A stretch of DNA of 64,000 nucleotides from an uncultured Pseudomonadales bacterium (lineage in GTDB: Bacteria; Pseudomonadota; Gammaproteobacteria; Pseudomonadales; Azotimanducaceae): assembly GCA_958296295.1 (NCBI GenBank), contig OY282460.1:2914001-2978000 (forward strand), written 5' to 3'. Below the pieces are notes generated by a model that was not told where the DNA came from, made no database searches, and saw only the letters and a list, made by a program, of their open reading frames with translations. Shown in pieces: positions 44,996-54,800 of this stretch. The first letter of the stretch is position 1, and every line of letters begins with the position of its first letter. The translations under genes were made by a program, and so were the position numbers.

Positions 44996-45727
44996 TCAGG
45001 CGCGTTGCGCCAAGGCCGTGCGCAGCATATCCGGGCAGCCGTCCCCGACAATGCGGCGAACGCCGTTCGCCGCGGGCGCTGCGGTGCCCGCCAGCACCGC
45101 GTGCGGTCGTCTTTGGCCGGTGAACAAGCCGTTTTCGACCACTCCGGGGATGCCGTTCAACTCGGCCTCCAGCGCTTGTGGATCGCGCATGGAAAGGCCG
45201 TGGACATCAAAGATCACATTGCCGTTGTCCGTCTCGAAACCGTCCCGCAGCGCCGGTAGGCCGCCACGCTCGCGCAGCCGGCGCGCCACCAGCGCTTGCG
45301 CTTCGGGCAACGCCTCCACCGGCAATGGAAACGCGCCCAAGGCCGTTACGAGCTTGCTCTCGTCCACAATGCAGACGAAATGCGCGGCGCAAGCGGCGAC
45401 GATTTTCTCCCGCGTGAGCGCTCCGCCACCGCCTTTGATCAACGCCCGATCCGGTGCCACTTCGTCCGCTCCGTCCACATACACCGCCACCGCGTCCACC
45501 TCGCGCAAATCCGCGACGGCAACGCCTCGTTCGCGCAGGCGCGCCGCGGTTGCCGCGCTGCTCGGCACCGCGGCGGCGAAATTGCCGCGCAGCCGCACGA
45601 GCCCGTCAATGAAGTGGTTGGCGGTGCTGCCGGTGCCGACGCCCACCAGACTTCCCGGCGCAAGAAGCGGTTCGACGACGTCGAGCGCCGCGAGCGCGGC
45701 GCGGCGTTTTTGCTCGTCTTGGGTCAC
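44996..45727 (-). CDS. rpiA: Ribose-5-phosphate isomerase A
   Basis: A 243-residue sugar-phosphate isomerase of the pentose phosphate pathway, interconverting ribose 5-phosphate and ribulose 5-phosphate. Diagnostic parts are VGVGTGSTANHFIDGL, VAVYVDGADEVAPDRALIKGGGGALTREKIVA (the conserved substrate and catalytic residues), VDESKLV and the late DNGNVIFDV. GTG is the only start consistent with homologues and overlaps the stop of the cyclo-ligase gene by 4 nt (GTGA), so the two genes are coupled. Confidence 0.97.
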   Translation of the reverse strand: MTQDEQKRRAALAALDVVEPLLAPGSLVGVGTGSTANHFIDGLVRLRGNFAAAVPSSAATAARLRERGVAVADLREVDAVAVYVDGADEVAPDRALIKGGGGALTREKIVAACAAHFVCIVDESKLVTALGAFPLPVEALPEAQALVARRLRERGGLPALRDGFETDNGNVIFDVHGLSMRDPQALEAELNGIPGVVENGLFTGQRRPHAVLAGTAAPAANGVRRIVGDGCPDMLRTALAQRA

Positions 45728-46341
45728 GGGCGGGCCACGGCGAAACGACGCCAGCCGCGCTCGGTGACCGCCGCGCCGAGCGGCACGTCGTCCACTCCCG
45801 CCGGCAGCTCCAGCGCACACTGACACTCGTGGGCGACGCCGATGCGCTCAGCATCCGGGTGGGACCGGAAATACCGGTCGTAGTAGCCGCCGCCCATGCC
45901 GAGCCTCGTTCCGCGAAGATCGAAAGCGACCATCGGCGCCAGCACCAGCGTGGGTTGCGCGAACACGGGACTGGCGGGCTCCTCGATGCCGAAGCGGTTA
46001 CGGCGCATGGGCTGGCCGCTCGCGTAGACGGCGAAGGCGAGGCCCGCTTCCAGCACCACCGGCAGCGCCAAGCCAACGCCCTTTCGTCGGCACAGCGACA
46101 TTAGCGGGGCAAGGTCGAGTTCGCTATCGTGCTGGAGATAGACGCCGACCACATCGTCCACCCGCAAGCGGGGAAGCAACGCTTGCGCGACGGCCTCCGC
46201 GTGCGCATGTTGTTGTTCCGTGGAAAGGGCGCGGCGTTTAGCCCGGTAGACCGTGCGAAGTGTTCTTTTGGCATGGCCGCGTTCCGACCGGCCGGCCGCC
46301 GACGCGATGGCCTGCGGCGGTCGCCCTCGCACGGTTTTCAT
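45724..46341 (-). CDS. 5-formyltetrahydrofolate cyclo-ligase
   Basis: A 205-residue enzyme (YgfA/MTHFS family) that converts 5-formyl-THF to 5,10-methenyl-THF using ATP. It shows the ATP-binding RTLRTVYRAKRRALS helix near the start, VVGVYLQHDSELDL, the folate site LVLAPMVAFDLRGTRLGMGGGYYDRYF, and the final VPLGAAVTERG. ATG 46341 was chosen because it follows the 6S RNA gene by about 60 nt, the arrangement known in Escherichia coli; the frame above is 6S sequence. Confidence 0.93.
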   Translation of the reverse strand: MKTVRGRPPQAIASAAGRSERGHAKRTLRTVYRAKRRALSTEQQHAHAEAVAQALLPRLRVDDVVGVYLQHDSELDLAPLMSLCRRKGVGLALPVVLEAGLAFAVYASGQPMRRNRFGIEEPASPVFAQPTLVLAPMVAFDLRGTRLGMGGGYYDRYFRSHPDAERIGVAHECQCALELPAGVDDVPLGAAVTERGWRRFAVARP

Positions 46342-46399
46342 CGAACCGTCTTGCAGCGGATCCGATGGTCGCGCTGTTTCGGCGCCGGCTGCCCCTGCG

Positions 46400-46602
46400 A
46401 GCTTGTCTCCCGGCGATGCGGCTGCCTGGTTACCCTGAACCGTCTTTGGTTCAAGGCGGTGATCCGGGCGACGGCTAAGGCTCCCCGCGACTTGCGGGAA
46501 AACCCCGCGAACGTTGGGTGTGCGCACTGTCGCCGACACCGGATCTCCTATAGGTGCTTAACGGCTCGAGGATGACTTCGGCTGGCCAACACCCCAGGAG
46601 AC
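46400..46602 (-). ncRNA. ssrS: 6S RNA
   Basis: Regulatory RNA that binds sigma-70 RNA polymerase. On the minus strand, the conserved 3' arm appears as GCCTTAGCCGTCGCC, then CACCGCCTTGAACC, GGTTCAGGGTAACC and GCAGCCGCATCGCCGGGAGA, closely matching enterobacterial 6S RNA (GCCUUAAAACUGCGACGAC, CCUUGAACCAAGGG). The 5' arm has CTCCTGGGGTGTTGGCCAGCC, complementary to the end. TATACT at 46609-46614 forms a good -10. It lies between zapA and the cyclo-ligase, exactly as in other gammaproteobacteria. The ends are estimated. Confidence 0.9.
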
Positions 46603-46679
46603 GGTGCCAGTATAACGCCAGAGCGAAGCAAGCAAACCGGCGAATCGCAGCCAGTTCGGGAGCGCCGCATCAAGGGTTC

Positions 46680-47000
46680 TTAGGCGCCCTTGGTCGGCTT
46701 TTCCGCGCCAGCGTCACCGGCGTCGGCCGCGTCAAGCGCCCGGTTCACGCGCGTCGCCAGCCGCTGGACGTCGCGCTCGGCGGCTGCCAGCCGATGTTGC
46801 GCCGCCACGTTGTCGTGGGCGATGTTGAGCGCGGCCATCACGGCGATGCGTTCCACGCCGAACACCTTGCCGGCCTCGCGAATCTGGCGCATACGCCGGT
46901 CCAGGTCTCGCGCGGAGGCGGCCAGCTCGTCCACTTCGTCCTCGCCGCAGCTCACTTGGTATTCCTCGTCGAGCAATTTGACGGAAACGGTGACCGTCAT
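46680..47000 (-). CDS. zapA: Cell division protein ZapA
   Basis: A 106-residue FtsZ-bundling protein. The N-terminus VSVKLLDEEYQVSCGEDEVDELAASARDLDRRMRQIRE matches the ZapA pattern, with the later helix VERIAVMAALNIAHDNV forming the dimer/tetramer coil. The ATG overlaps the end of the ZapB-like gene by 4 nt. It lies about 78 nt upstream of the 6S RNA gene, as in enterics. Confidence 0.93.
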   Translation of the reverse strand: MTVTVSVKLLDEEYQVSCGEDEVDELAASARDLDRRMRQIREAGKVFGVERIAVMAALNIAHDNVAAQHRLAAAERDVQRLATRVNRALDAADAGDAGAEKPTKGA

Positions 47001-47197
47001 CGCGGCTCTCCCGGGGTGCCAACGCGCCCGATCATGCTCTCGATCTTGGCCTGCGCGACTTGGTGTTGCGCCTGCAGATCGGCGCGTTCCGAGAGCCAAG
47101 ACCGCTCGCGCTCGCGCAGTTCGCGGTTCTCTTCGGACAGCGCGTGGCAGCGGGCGATGAGCAGGTCCACCTTCGCTTCGAGCTCGCTCAAATCCAT
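46997..47197 (-). CDS. ZapB-like coiled-coil protein
   Basis: A 66-residue all-helical protein (MDLSELEAKVDLLIARCHALSEENRELRERERSW), with leucine heptads suited to a parallel coiled coil. It resembles the small TIGR02449-type proteins that sit next to zapA in gammaproteobacteria and are counted as ZapB-like. Start ATG 47197 was preferred over ATG 47236 because the family begins there. It overlaps zapA by 4 nt, so the two products are probably made in a fixed ratio. Confidence 0.8.
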   Translation of the reverse strand: MDLSELEAKVDLLIARCHALSEENRELRERERSWLSERADLQAQHQVAQAKIESMIGRVGTPGEPR

Positions 47198-47440
47198 GTT
47201 GGCGCTCTTGGGGTCATTAAGCGGGCATTGTTGCATGGAAACGCGGGCCTGTTAAGCGCCAGAGCTGTCCGCCAGGTTCTCCCGCTAACGGCACGGCCTG
47301 TTCGCGAGTCGGCTTGCGGCGTCGGCTTGTGAAGAAAAGGGCAAGACCCGTCCTCCATGCCTAGTGTGGATGCGGAGGCGGCGATGTCGGTTCCCTGAAG
47401 AGGCAAGGCGGTCCGAGCGCGACCCGGCCCGGCGTCCGGG

Positions 47441-48802
47441 TCAGGACGTGTCGAGCGGCACCGGCACGGGCGCCTCGTGGCCGAAGGCCAAGGCCCGGTA
47501 GAACGTGTCCCAGTCGGGCAGGAGAAAAGTCGTGAACAGCGAGCGGAAGTCCTCCCAGAAGTATGTCGGACGCCGCTTGCGCTCCAGCGCCGCCCGGAAC
47601 AGCGGGCAGCATGTCGCCTGCAACTGGTCCATGCCGAACGCCAGCATCATCAAACAGGCGAACACCGTCGCCAGATTCTTCTTGCCGTGGCCGAAGTTGT
47701 GCTCGAACTCGTAGCCTTGGTTCTTCAGGGTGTTGAACGTCTCGTTCTCGATCCGCCAGCGCGCCCGCCCGGCGCGCATCAGCTCCATCGCGTTCCATCG
47801 GTCTATCCGCAGGTCCGTGACCCACGAGAAATGCCTCTCCTTGCCGTTCGGCCTCCTTTCCCAATATTCGAGGAAGTTCACCTCCAGATCCGGGTGCGAG
47901 TCGTTCAGCGGCGCTCCGTTCGACCACCGGAAACGGTGCTCCACGCCGTCCGCGTCCACCGTCTCCCAGCGCTCCACGCCCGGCTTCGCCCCCGGCGCCC
48001 GCGGCGCCGACTCCAACTCGTCGACCCACGCGAACAGCGCCTTGTGGTCGCCCGGCTTCGCGCCCAGCACGAAGCCCATGTCCAGCTCCTTCAGCAGCCG
48101 GACGTGCGGCCCGTTCGACGCCAGGCCGTCCTCCACCACCACCAGCGGCAGGTGCGGATGCTCCCGGCGCAGCGCCGTCAGCAGACGCTTCGACGCGTTC
48201 CGCTCGCAGTCGTTCTTCCTCGCGCCGTCCGTCTTCAGGATCGGCTCCGGCGGAACCACCGGCAGAACCTGCCGATGCTCCGGATGGACCAGCACCGCGC
48301 ACAGCGACTGGTGGTAGTACTCCAAGCTCCCGTCCCGCCGCCTCTTCACGCAGCAGTTGCCGCAATGCACCGTCGGCGACGAGAAGTGCCCCGTGCCGTC
48401 CACCGACAGCAGGTGCCGTCCGCCCAGCCACTCGTAAACCCGCAGAACCCCGCCGCGCTGCGCCAGCGCGAACAGACGCTTGAACGGACGACGCAGCTCA
48501 TCCGGTTCCAGCACGTCCAGACGCTCCCGCATCCGGCTGTCCGACGGCGCCCGCCGAATCCCGAACAGGCCGCGCAGGTTCTCCTCCCGCGCCGACGGCT
48601 CGCCAAGCCCGCGAGCATCCCGGTCGAACCGCAGCAGCGACGGATACTTCAGCGCGAAGATCGCCAGACCCGACATCAGGCAGTCCGACAGACTCAACCC
48701 GCGGCTCGACACCCCGTCCCCGATCCGCCCGAAGCAGCGGCGCATCTCCGCCACCATCCCCGGCATCGACAGATCCTTCCGAAACTTCGCCTCGCGTCCC
48801 AT
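47441..48802 (-). CDS. DDE transposase of an insertion sequence (IS4-like clan)
   Basis: A 453-residue transposase, intact. The first acidic residue lies in LLSVDGTGHFSS, the second in VVVEDGLASNG, and the last in RWRIENETFNTLKNQGYEFEHNFGHG (E within the W-x-I-E-N-x-x-F-N-x-L-K signature of this clan). It carries several Cys (CGNCCVKRR) in an N-terminal region. Terminal inverted repeats and a target duplication could not be found by eye in the 100 bp on either side, so the exact IS limits are not given. It inserted between the division/rpiA block and a decayed fragment. Confidence 0.85.
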   Translation of the reverse strand: MGREAKFRKDLSMPGMVAEMRRCFGRIGDGVSSRGLSLSDCLMSGLAIFALKYPSLLRFDRDARGLGEPSAREENLRGLFGIRRAPSDSRMRERLDVLEPDELRRPFKRLFALAQRGGVLRVYEWLGGRHLLSVDGTGHFSSPTVHCGNCCVKRRRDGSLEYYHQSLCAVLVHPEHRQVLPVVPPEPILKTDGARKNDCERNASKRLLTALRREHPHLPLVVVEDGLASNGPHVRLLKELDMGFVLGAKPGDHKALFAWVDELESAPRAPGAKPGVERWETVDADGVEHRFRWSNGAPLNDSHPDLEVNFLEYWERRPNGKERHFSWVTDLRIDRWNAMELMRAGRARWRIENETFNTLKNQGYEFEHNFGHGKKNLATVFACLMMLAFGMDQLQATCCPLFRAALERKRRPTYFWEDFRSLFTTFLLPDWDTFYRALAFGHEAPVPVPLDTS

Positions 48803-48866
48803 CCTTGGACTCCTTGCCCGAAATCGAGTCGATTATCCCCCAACGCCTCCAAAAGTCTGCGAGAAA

Positions 48867-49223
48867 CTATTTTCCAGCGCGCCGCCAGCCCTTGTGCCAC
48901 GCGGGCTCAGGAATTAGCGGGAATCGCTGGCTGTCCGCGCTGTCCGCGCTGTCCGCCCAGCTGTCCGGGTCCTGCAGCTGTTCGCACTTTCCGACACGAC
49001 GCGAGCGCGAAAGCGTCCGCAGTCGATTCGCCGCAGCCAGCCCGGCACCGGCCACCCGCAGAACTCGAATGCCGTCCACCCGTTCGGCATCGGCCATGGC
49101 GGACAGAACGGCCGCGTCCAAGCTGGCGGCGTCTCTGTCGAAATCAATGAATTGAACGCCATCGGTGCTGCCAACCAAGGCGTCGTCGCATCCCGATTCA
49201 AACAACCCGTTCCCTCGGCCCAA
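48867..49223 (-). pseudogene. Truncated HTH-regulator-like open frame
   Basis: An open frame of 118 codons whose middle (LFESGCDDALVGSTDGVQFIDFDRDAASLDAAVLSAMADAERV) has the layout of small DNA-binding proteins in which a D-F-x-R-x-A-x-S-x-x-x-A-V helix precedes a helix-turn-helix. The expected turn region and N-terminus are missing or scrambled. It contains a triple 9-bp repeat (GCTGTCCGC). It lies between the IS and the MATE gene. I think it is a remnant; an intact function is unlikely. Confidence 0.35.
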
Positions 49224-49489
49224 GCTGGCGTTCCCTATGCACCGCCGACACGGGAACGCCTTGCACCGTTCCGCTCGTTTTGACGACCGCTACGACCGCC
49301 CAGCACCGGCCAAGTACATCGCTTGGCGTCGTACGATCAGTGGTGCCCGCGGGCACCGCCGGGTGCGATTCGTCAAACACGAGCGGCCCGGATGCCGTAT
49401 ACTGCCGGCACTTCCGCACTCGCTCGCACCCGCGTTGGCGCAGTTCGCCGAAGGCGGGCACGTTGAGCATTTCGCCCAACCCTAAACGC

Positions 49490-50872
49490 ATGGCCGCAGA
49501 AAATCCGCCGAAACCCACGCTGTTCGCGTTGGCGTTCCCATCCATCCTTGCCAACCTCTGCTTCTCGGCGGTGATGATCGTGCAGCTGCGTTTCATCGGC
49601 GACCTCGGCACGGAAGCGTTGGCGGCGGTGAACGTGGGGCAACGGGTGTTCTTCGCCCTGCAGGCCGTGCTCATGGCGGTGAGCGCCGGCACCACCGCGC
49701 TGGTGGCGCGCGCTTGGGGAGCGGGCGACCGCGACGAGGCGAGCCGGGTGACGATGGCCAGCTTGGCCATCGGCGGCGCTTTCGCCGTGGCGATGACCGC
49801 GCCTGGAATGCTGGCGGCGAAACCAGTGGCTTCGTTGTTCGGTTTGGACGCCGCCACCACCGAACTGGCCGCCATCAACATCCGCTGGATGTCCGCCTTC
49901 AACCTGGCGTTCGCCGTGAACCTCATTCTCGGCGCGGCGCTGCGGGCGGCCGGGGATGCTTGGTCGCCGTTGTGGATCGGCGTTGGCGTGAACGTCTTGA
50001 ACGTGCCGCTGTTGTATCTGCTGGTGTTCGGGCACCACGGTTTTCCGCGCATGGGCGTGGCCGGCGCGGCGCTCGCCGGCGGGGCCTCGTTCAGCGTCGG
50101 GGCGGCGGTAATGCTTGGCGTCTGGCTGGCACAGGGCTTGCGCCTGAAGCATGTGCGCAACAAGTGGTTTCGGCGCGAGCGTTTCACGCGCCTGCTCACC
50201 ATCGGGTTGCCGGCCGGCGCGGAGATGGCGGTGTTCCAAATCGGCTACTTCGCTTTTCTCATGCTGATCGGGCACTTCTACGGCACCGCGGCGTTCGCCG
50301 CCTACGGCGTGGGCCAAAGCCTGCTGATGGTCTGCTTCGTGGTGGGTTTCGGCTTTTCCATCGCCAGCGCCACGCTTGCCGGCCAGCATCTGGGGGCCGG
50401 CGATGCGGCCGCGGCCACCCGCAGTGGCTGGCGCTCCGCCACGGCGGCGGCGGTTTGCGTGGGCGGCGTCGGCGCACTGGTGGCGCTGTTCGCCCCGGAG
50501 TTGGCGGCTTTTTTCATTCGCGACGAACCCGAAACTGTGCGTCTCACCACCGTGATGGCCTACATGATGGCGGCGATGACGCCCCTTTTGGCCATCGAGT
50601 TCGCCATCGGAGGCGCGTTGCGCGGCGCCGGCGACACGCGCTTTCCGCTCCGCGCCACCATCGTCGGGCTGGTGGTTGTCCGGTGCGGATTGGCGTTGGT
50701 CTTCACAGCGCTCGGCTGGCCGGTGGAGTGGGTCTACGGCGCGATGATCGGCGAGTTCGTCGTGAAGAGCGCCATGCTGGTGGCCAGGTTCCGGTCGGGA
50801 CGCTGGCGCACCGCCATTCGCGCCGACAAAGCGCCGCCGCGGCTTGGGCCTTTGGCCGCTTCCAATGCCTGA
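49490..50872 (+). CDS. MATE-family multidrug/toxin efflux transporter
   Basis: A 460-residue inner-membrane antiporter with 12 predicted helices (ALAFPSILANLCFSAVMIVQL, GGAFAVAMTAPGMLA, LGVWLAQGL and others) in two similar halves. The motif IGDLGTEALAAVNVGQ is the usual start of helix two. It would export cationic drugs or metabolites in exchange for Na+ or H+. ATG 49490 is chosen; TTG 49463 lies in frame and has a better ribosome site. It overlaps the DNA glycosylase gene by 8 nt, so they are co-translated. Confidence 0.92.
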   Translation: MAAENPPKPTLFALAFPSILANLCFSAVMIVQLRFIGDLGTEALAAVNVGQRVFFALQAVLMAVSAGTTALVARAWGAGDRDEASRVTMASLAIGGAFAVAMTAPGMLAAKPVASLFGLDAATTELAAINIRWMSAFNLAFAVNLILGAALRAAGDAWSPLWIGVGVNVLNVPLLYLLVFGHHGFPRMGVAGAALAGGASFSVGAAVMLGVWLAQGLRLKHVRNKWFRRERFTRLLTIGLPAGAEMAVFQIGYFAFLMLIGHFYGTAAFAAYGVGQSLLMVCFVVGFGFSIASATLAGQHLGAGDAAAATRSGWRSATAAAVCVGGVGALVALFAPELAAFFIRDEPETVRLTTVMAYMMAAMTPLLAIEFAIGGALRGAGDTRFPLRATIVGLVVVRCGLALVFTALGWPVEWVYGAMIGEFVVKSAMLVARFRSGRWRTAIRADKAPPRLGPLAASNA

Positions 50873-51785
50873 GCTGCCGGACCTCACGGTCTATTCGGAG
50901 CACTTGCAGCGGCGTGTGACGGGGAAGCGGCTGACGGCTATTCGCATCGCCAGCCCGTTTCTGCTGCGTTCCGTCACGCCCACCGTGGACGAGGTGGCGG
51001 GACGCGAAGTGGTGGGCGTTCGACGGCTGGCCAAGCAGATCGTCTTGGCGCTTGATGGGGACTATTTCGCCGTGGTCCATCTGATGATCGCTGGGCGGCT
51101 GCGGTGGCGCGACGATCACGTGGCGGTGCCGAAGCGGCTGGGGCTCGCCGCTTTCGACTTCGCCGACGCCGCCGGCACACCGAAGGGCTCGCTGCTGCTC
51201 ACCGAAGCGAGCAAGAAGAAACGCGCGTCTTTGCGTTTGACGCGGGGCGCGGCGGCATTGGCCGCGCTGGACCCGGGTGGCTTGGAGGTGTGCGCCACCA
51301 CCTTCCCCGCGTTCTTCGAGCGGTTGCGCAATACGCCGCACACCATCAAGCGGGCGCTCACGGATCAGCGCGTGGTGGCGGGCATCGGCAACGCCTACAG
51401 CGACGAGATCCTGTTCCGCGCCCGCATGTCGCCGTTCAAGCAGGGCCGCCACATGAAGGAAGCCGAAGCGCGGCGACTGTTCGCGGCTTGTCGGAGCGTC
51501 CTGGACGAGTGGACGGCGCGACTGCGGGCGAACGCCGGGGACGCGTTCCCCGGCGAGGGGCGCGGCAACAAGGTGACGGCCTTCCATCCGGAAATGGCCG
51601 TGCATGGCAAGTACAAGGAACCCTGCGCTGTGTGCGGTTCGCCCGTGCAGCGCATAGTTCGCCCGGAAAACGAGACGAACTACTGCGCCAAGTGCCAAAC
51701 CGGCGGCAAGCTGCTGGCCGACCGCTCGCTGTCGCGGCTGCTCAAGGACACCTACCCGAAGCGCATCGAGGAACTCGAAGGGTAG
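50865..51785 (+). CDS. Fpg/Nei-family DNA glycosylase
   Basis: A 306-residue DNA repair glycosylase/AP lyase of the MutM/Nei family. Its catalytic N-terminus is MPELPD (Pro2, Glu3), followed by a KQIVLALDGDYFAVVHLMIAGRLRW strand pair, a helix-two-turn-helix (DQRVVAGIGNAYSDEILFRARMSP) and a C-terminal zinc ribbon C-x2-C-x16-C-x2-C (CAVCG ... CAKC). The insertion loop after the zinc finger and the NETNYC ending differ from classical MutM, so lesion specificity is uncertain. ATG 50865 overlaps the MATE stop by 8 nt. Confidence 0.9.
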   Translation: MPELPDLTVYSEHLQRRVTGKRLTAIRIASPFLLRSVTPTVDEVAGREVVGVRRLAKQIVLALDGDYFAVVHLMIAGRLRWRDDHVAVPKRLGLAAFDFADAAGTPKGSLLLTEASKKKRASLRLTRGAAALAALDPGGLEVCATTFPAFFERLRNTPHTIKRALTDQRVVAGIGNAYSDEILFRARMSPFKQGRHMKEAEARRLFAACRSVLDEWTARLRANAGDAFPGEGRGNKVTAFHPEMAVHGKYKEPCAVCGSPVQRIVRPENETNYCAKCQTGGKLLADRSLSRLLKDTYPKRIEELEG

Positions 51786-51879
51786 CTTCGGGCGAGAACG
51801 GGCACCGGGGTGCCGCAGCGAAGCGAGATTGGCGACAGCCGTTTGGGAAGCAAACTGCCAACGCGCCCATTAGGGAGCG

Positions 51880-54800
51880 CTAGGGCCTCGTCGTGGAGGA
51901 GAGGTTCGTCAAATGGCCGGTGGGGCTTTGCAAGAGGCTCATCACGGTGAGCGGCTGCTCAAACGCAACGGCAAGACGCCACTTGCCTTCGCCATCGCCA
52001 AGCGCCCCGACGAAGAGGGCCGAGCCGGCTTCCAGCTCCGCGGCCGAGAAAGTGCGCGCCTCGCCAGCGGGAATCGTCGCGCTCACGGTGGCGCTCCCTT
52101 CGCCGGAATCGTCCACGCCGGTGATCGAGACCTCGGCGTTCACCTCGCCATCGTTGACGAGCCGCAGGAGGCTCTGTTGACGACGGTTCGAGCCGGGGTT
52201 GAACATCGACACGCGCGCCACGCCGCTACCGGGCGTCTCGCCTTCCGTCACCGGCGCGACATCGTGCATCGCGGTGAGGAAACCGTCGTCGGTGCGAACG
52301 TAGGCGTAGGCGCGAATGTCCAAGTTGGACGTCAACGCCAACCGCCAATCGCCGGACGTCGGGCTGCCAACGCCTTCCTCGAGCCCTTTGTCCGCGTTGC
52401 CGTTCTCCAAGTCGTCCGAGTTGATGTGGACCGTCCGCAACGGCCCGATCTGCAAATCCACCGGGCCGGCGCGAACGCCGGCGTCGTCCACCGCCTCGAT
52501 CCGCACCAGGCAGCCGCGCCCGCTGCGGTTCTTGATGCGCGCGAAACCTTGGCGAAACGGCTCCGCCGCGGCGGGAAAGAGCGGCAGCCGCCAAGTGCCG
52601 TCCGCGTCTCGGTTGGCCGGCGCCGCCGAGAGGTTGGCCAGATGTCCGGTGGGGCTGGCGAGCAGGCTCATCGCCTGCACTGGCCAGCGGGCGTGAACCG
52701 CCAACCGCCACTTGCCCACGCCTCGCCCAAGCCCGGGGCGTCGCTCCGCAAGCCGGTACGATTCCAACTGCGCGGCCGTCAAGGTCAACGCGCCGCCGGC
52801 CGGGACGACCCAGCCCGAGGCCAACCGGCCGAAGCCGTTGTCGTCCTGGCCCCAAACGGACACCGGCTCGTCCACCGCGCCGGGATTGACCAATCGCAAC
52901 GAGCTCACTTGGCGGCGGTTGCGGCGCGGATTGAACACCGCCGCACGGAGCGTTTCCAACCTGCCTTCCCGCGGCAGCGCATCGTGAATGCTGGTGAGAA
53001 AGCCGTCCGGCGTGCGGATGGCGGCCAGCACTTCAATGTCCAAAGCGGAGGCCACGGACAGCCGCCAAGCTCCCGCGGTCGGCGCGCCAATGCCCTGCGG
53101 CAACCCCTTGCCCGGGTTGCCAAGCTCCAGATCCCCGGAGTTGACATGCCGCGCTTGGCGCGGCCCGATGGTCAAACGCACCGCTGGCGCGCGCACGCCG
53201 GCATCGTCCACGGCGAAGACATGCACCTCGCCGGCCGCGTTTGATCGGTTTATCACCCGCAAGAATCCTTGCCGTCTGGATTCGTCCCCGGCGGCGGGAA
53301 AGAACGGCACCTGCCACCCGGCGAGTACCGCCGCTCCCGCCCCGCGCAGCGCCGGAACGTGCGTTTCGATGGACTGGCCGCTGAGCGGGTTGTCCACAAG
53401 CCCCACCGCGTCGCCGGTGGCGAGGGCTCGGCCGGTGGCGAGCCCCCGCGTATCGACGATGGCGTTGCCGGCAAGCCGCAGGCGCGTAAGCGCCGTCAGA
53501 AGCCGCAAGCCGGAGACGTCGCGCACGGCGTTGCGTTCCAAGTTCAGCCTTTGCAATTCGTTCAAGGTGCGCAGCGGCCCGATATCCACCACCGCGTTGT
53601 CGGCGAGTTCGAGACGCCTCAGGTTCCTCAAACCCGAGAGCGGCCAAATTTCCTTGATGCGGTTGCCCCGCAGATCCAGGTAGCGAAGAGTGCGCAACCC
53701 GGCGAGCGGAAGGAGCTCCGCCACCCGATTGTCCGGCAGCGACAGTTGTTCCAGCGCCGAGAGCCCAGCAAGAGGCCACAGTTCCTCCACCGCATTGCCG
53801 TCCAGGGTGAGCGTGCGCAACTCCGCCAACGTCGAGAGCGGCGTCAGGTCCGCAACAGCGTTGTTGCTCAAGAGCAAATCGCGCAAGTTGGAAAGCCCGG
53901 CAAGCGCGGATATGTCGGTGAGCGCGTTGTTGGACAGATCAAGCCAAGAAAGAGCGTGCAGCTTCGCCAACTCGGCGATGTCGATGTCGCGGAGCTCATT
54001 GCCGTCGAGCGACAACCAAGTCAGATTGGTCGCCGCCCCCAAGCCGGCCAGATCCGTCACGCCTGCGGAATTCAATCTCAGCGTCCGCAACCCCTGCAAG
54101 TCGTCCTCCGCCAACGCCACGCTCGGCGCCTTGCCGACGGCTGCGAGCGCCGCGGCCCGCACAACGGGATCCGGCAGCAAGGCGCGTTCCAGCTGCACCG
54201 TGAACGTCTCGCTGGCGTCATCGTTCTCCACTTTGACGGCGAGGGTGTTGGCGCCATCGGCAAGGCCTTCGATCAAGTGGGTCTCGCCGCTCGCCACCGT
54301 GGTCTCGGCGCCCTCGCCCAAGCGCACCGTGATGGTGCCGGCGGCTGTGGGAGTGACCCGCAACCCGTTGGCGTACGGGTGGATTTTGGCGGTGTATTGC
54401 GTCTCGGTGGCGGCCAAGGCCGGCGCAAGCTCCACCGGGCTGGCGGCGGGAATGGGAATCCACTGGGCCCGGAAGCTCTTCCGCACGCCCACCGCGATGT
54501 GCCAAGCCACGCCGCCGAAATCGATCATCGCCAGCGTCAGCTCGACCTTCTCAAGCGGGACCCGGTCCGCCACCGCCGTGCAAGCCCGGTGCGAACTCGG
54601 CCGCACATCCTCAAGGGCCTTGTCCAAGCAGAGGTAATGGCGATAGTTCGGCCGACCGCCGGTGACGGTCACCGCTTGCGGGGACGTGCGGGCATGCAGG
54701 TACGGTGGCGAAATACTCACCGGCCGGTATCCGCCGGGATGGCGCACGAAAACGGTCGGACTCGGCACCGGCACGGAAATGGTGGCCACCACTTCCAGAC